From positions 4,049-68,048 of the forward strand of contig CAZIKB010000018.1 in NCBI GenBank assembly GCA_964539665.1: DNA of 64,000 bases, in the 5' to 3' direction. Position 1 is the stretch's first letter; each line of letters starts with the position of its first letter. The translations under genes were made by a program, and so were the position numbers. The stretch is from CAZIKB01 sp964539665. Lineage in GTDB: Bacteria > Zhuqueibacterota > Zhuqueibacteria > Oceanimicrobiales > Oceanimicrobiaceae. Of this stretch, positions 63,949 through 64,000 are shown one piece after another. The notes below the pieces were generated by a model, which saw only the letters and a list, made by a program, of their open reading frames with translations, searched no databases and was not told where the DNA came from.

Positions 63949-64000
63949 ATGAGTGCGCCAAGCAAAGCTAATATAGTCAAGCCGGCCAATCCGGCACGAC
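63949..64000 (+). CDS. Start of a gene cut off by the window edge (possibly phosphoserine aminotransferase)
   Basis: Only 17 codons are present (MSAPSKANIVKPANPAR). AAAAGGTAG precedes the ATG at 63949. Some phosphoserine aminotransferases begin with a similar VKPANP stretch, so serC is possible. Seventeen residues are too few to be sure. The gene is downstream of the Tyr-leader attenuator, which should control it; an aromatic-amino-acid gene would fit that control equally well. Confidence 0.45.
   Translation, partial: MSAPSKANIVKPANPAR

Overview
The window looks like chromosomal DNA from a Gram-negative bacterium. It encodes a Wzi-like outer-membrane protein, a lipoprotein lipase-like enzyme and a long surface-polysaccharide locus. 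Base composition is AT-rich in the first two thirds and visibly less so after about 42.4 kb. The style of the intergenic palindromes (TTCGAAAT/CCGAA-type, TCCAATAATCCA-type, TTCAAGCT-type) suggests the FCB superphylum or a neighbouring candidate phylum. That taxonomic guess rests on recall, not on a search.

Layout. (1) 1-4.6 kb: tail of a NeuC/LegG-like epimerase, then a D-2-hydroxyacid dehydrogenase, a thiamine-diphosphate enzyme and a Gfo/Idh/MocA oxidoreductase in overlapping frames, then a NeuA-like CMP-sugar synthetase. This looks like a nonulosonate-type cassette with extra enzymes. (2) 4.6-11.7 kb: glycosyltransferases, an O-antigen polymerase/ligase, a sulfatase-fold enzyme and a methyltransferase, very AT-rich, with the tail of a decayed glycosyltransferase. 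(3) 11.9-19.5 kb: an APH/choline-kinase-like kinase, a LicC-like nucleotidyltransferase, a nucleotidyltransferase fused to a dehydroquinate-synthase-like sugar phosphate cyclase, an SDR, a CapK/PaaK-like adenylate-forming enzyme and a DUF362 protein. I propose this as a route to a nucleotide-activated cyclitol. A broken second DUF362 copy and a palindromic element lie among these genes. (4) 19.8-29.5 kb: polyprenyl-phosphate-sugar synthases (GT2), two GT39-like membrane transferases, an LPG_synthase_TM/flippase-like protein, an FrhB-like Fe-S protein, methyltransferases and an epimerase. (5) 29.5-42 kb: five GT4/methyltransferase genes, an AlgD-like sugar dehydrogenase, a Wzi-like barrel, a DegT aminotransferase carrying an in-frame palindromic insert, and a phosphoglycosyl transferase fused to a WbpM-like dehydratase.

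A tRNA-Phe with its own terminator (42.3 kb) marks the end of the polysaccharide region. Downstream are a zinc-ribbon membrane protein, a large flavin/NAD(P)-membrane-Fe-S electron-transfer protein, glucokinase, a membrane-anchored NACHT ATPase with a C-terminal formylglycine-generating-enzyme (FGE) domain, two DoxX proteins, an LCAT-like lipoprotein, an aminotransferase, and a CDGSH/Fer4/Rieske/glutamate-synthase fusion. Next comes a compact pentose-phosphate operon (tkt-pgi-pgl-zwf). The window closes with a leader-peptide attenuator (Tyr4 codon run, competing antiterminator and terminator) ahead of a gene cut off by the window edge, possibly serC.

The items most worth following are the nucleotidyltransferase-cyclase fusion cluster, the 3' end of the NACHT-FGE gene (it looks like a diversity-generating-retroelement variable region, but no reverse transcriptase is in the window), the Tyr-leader attenuator, the palindrome inserted in frame in the aminotransferase, and the internal ribosome-binding site within the phosphoglycosyl-transferase/dehydratase fusion.
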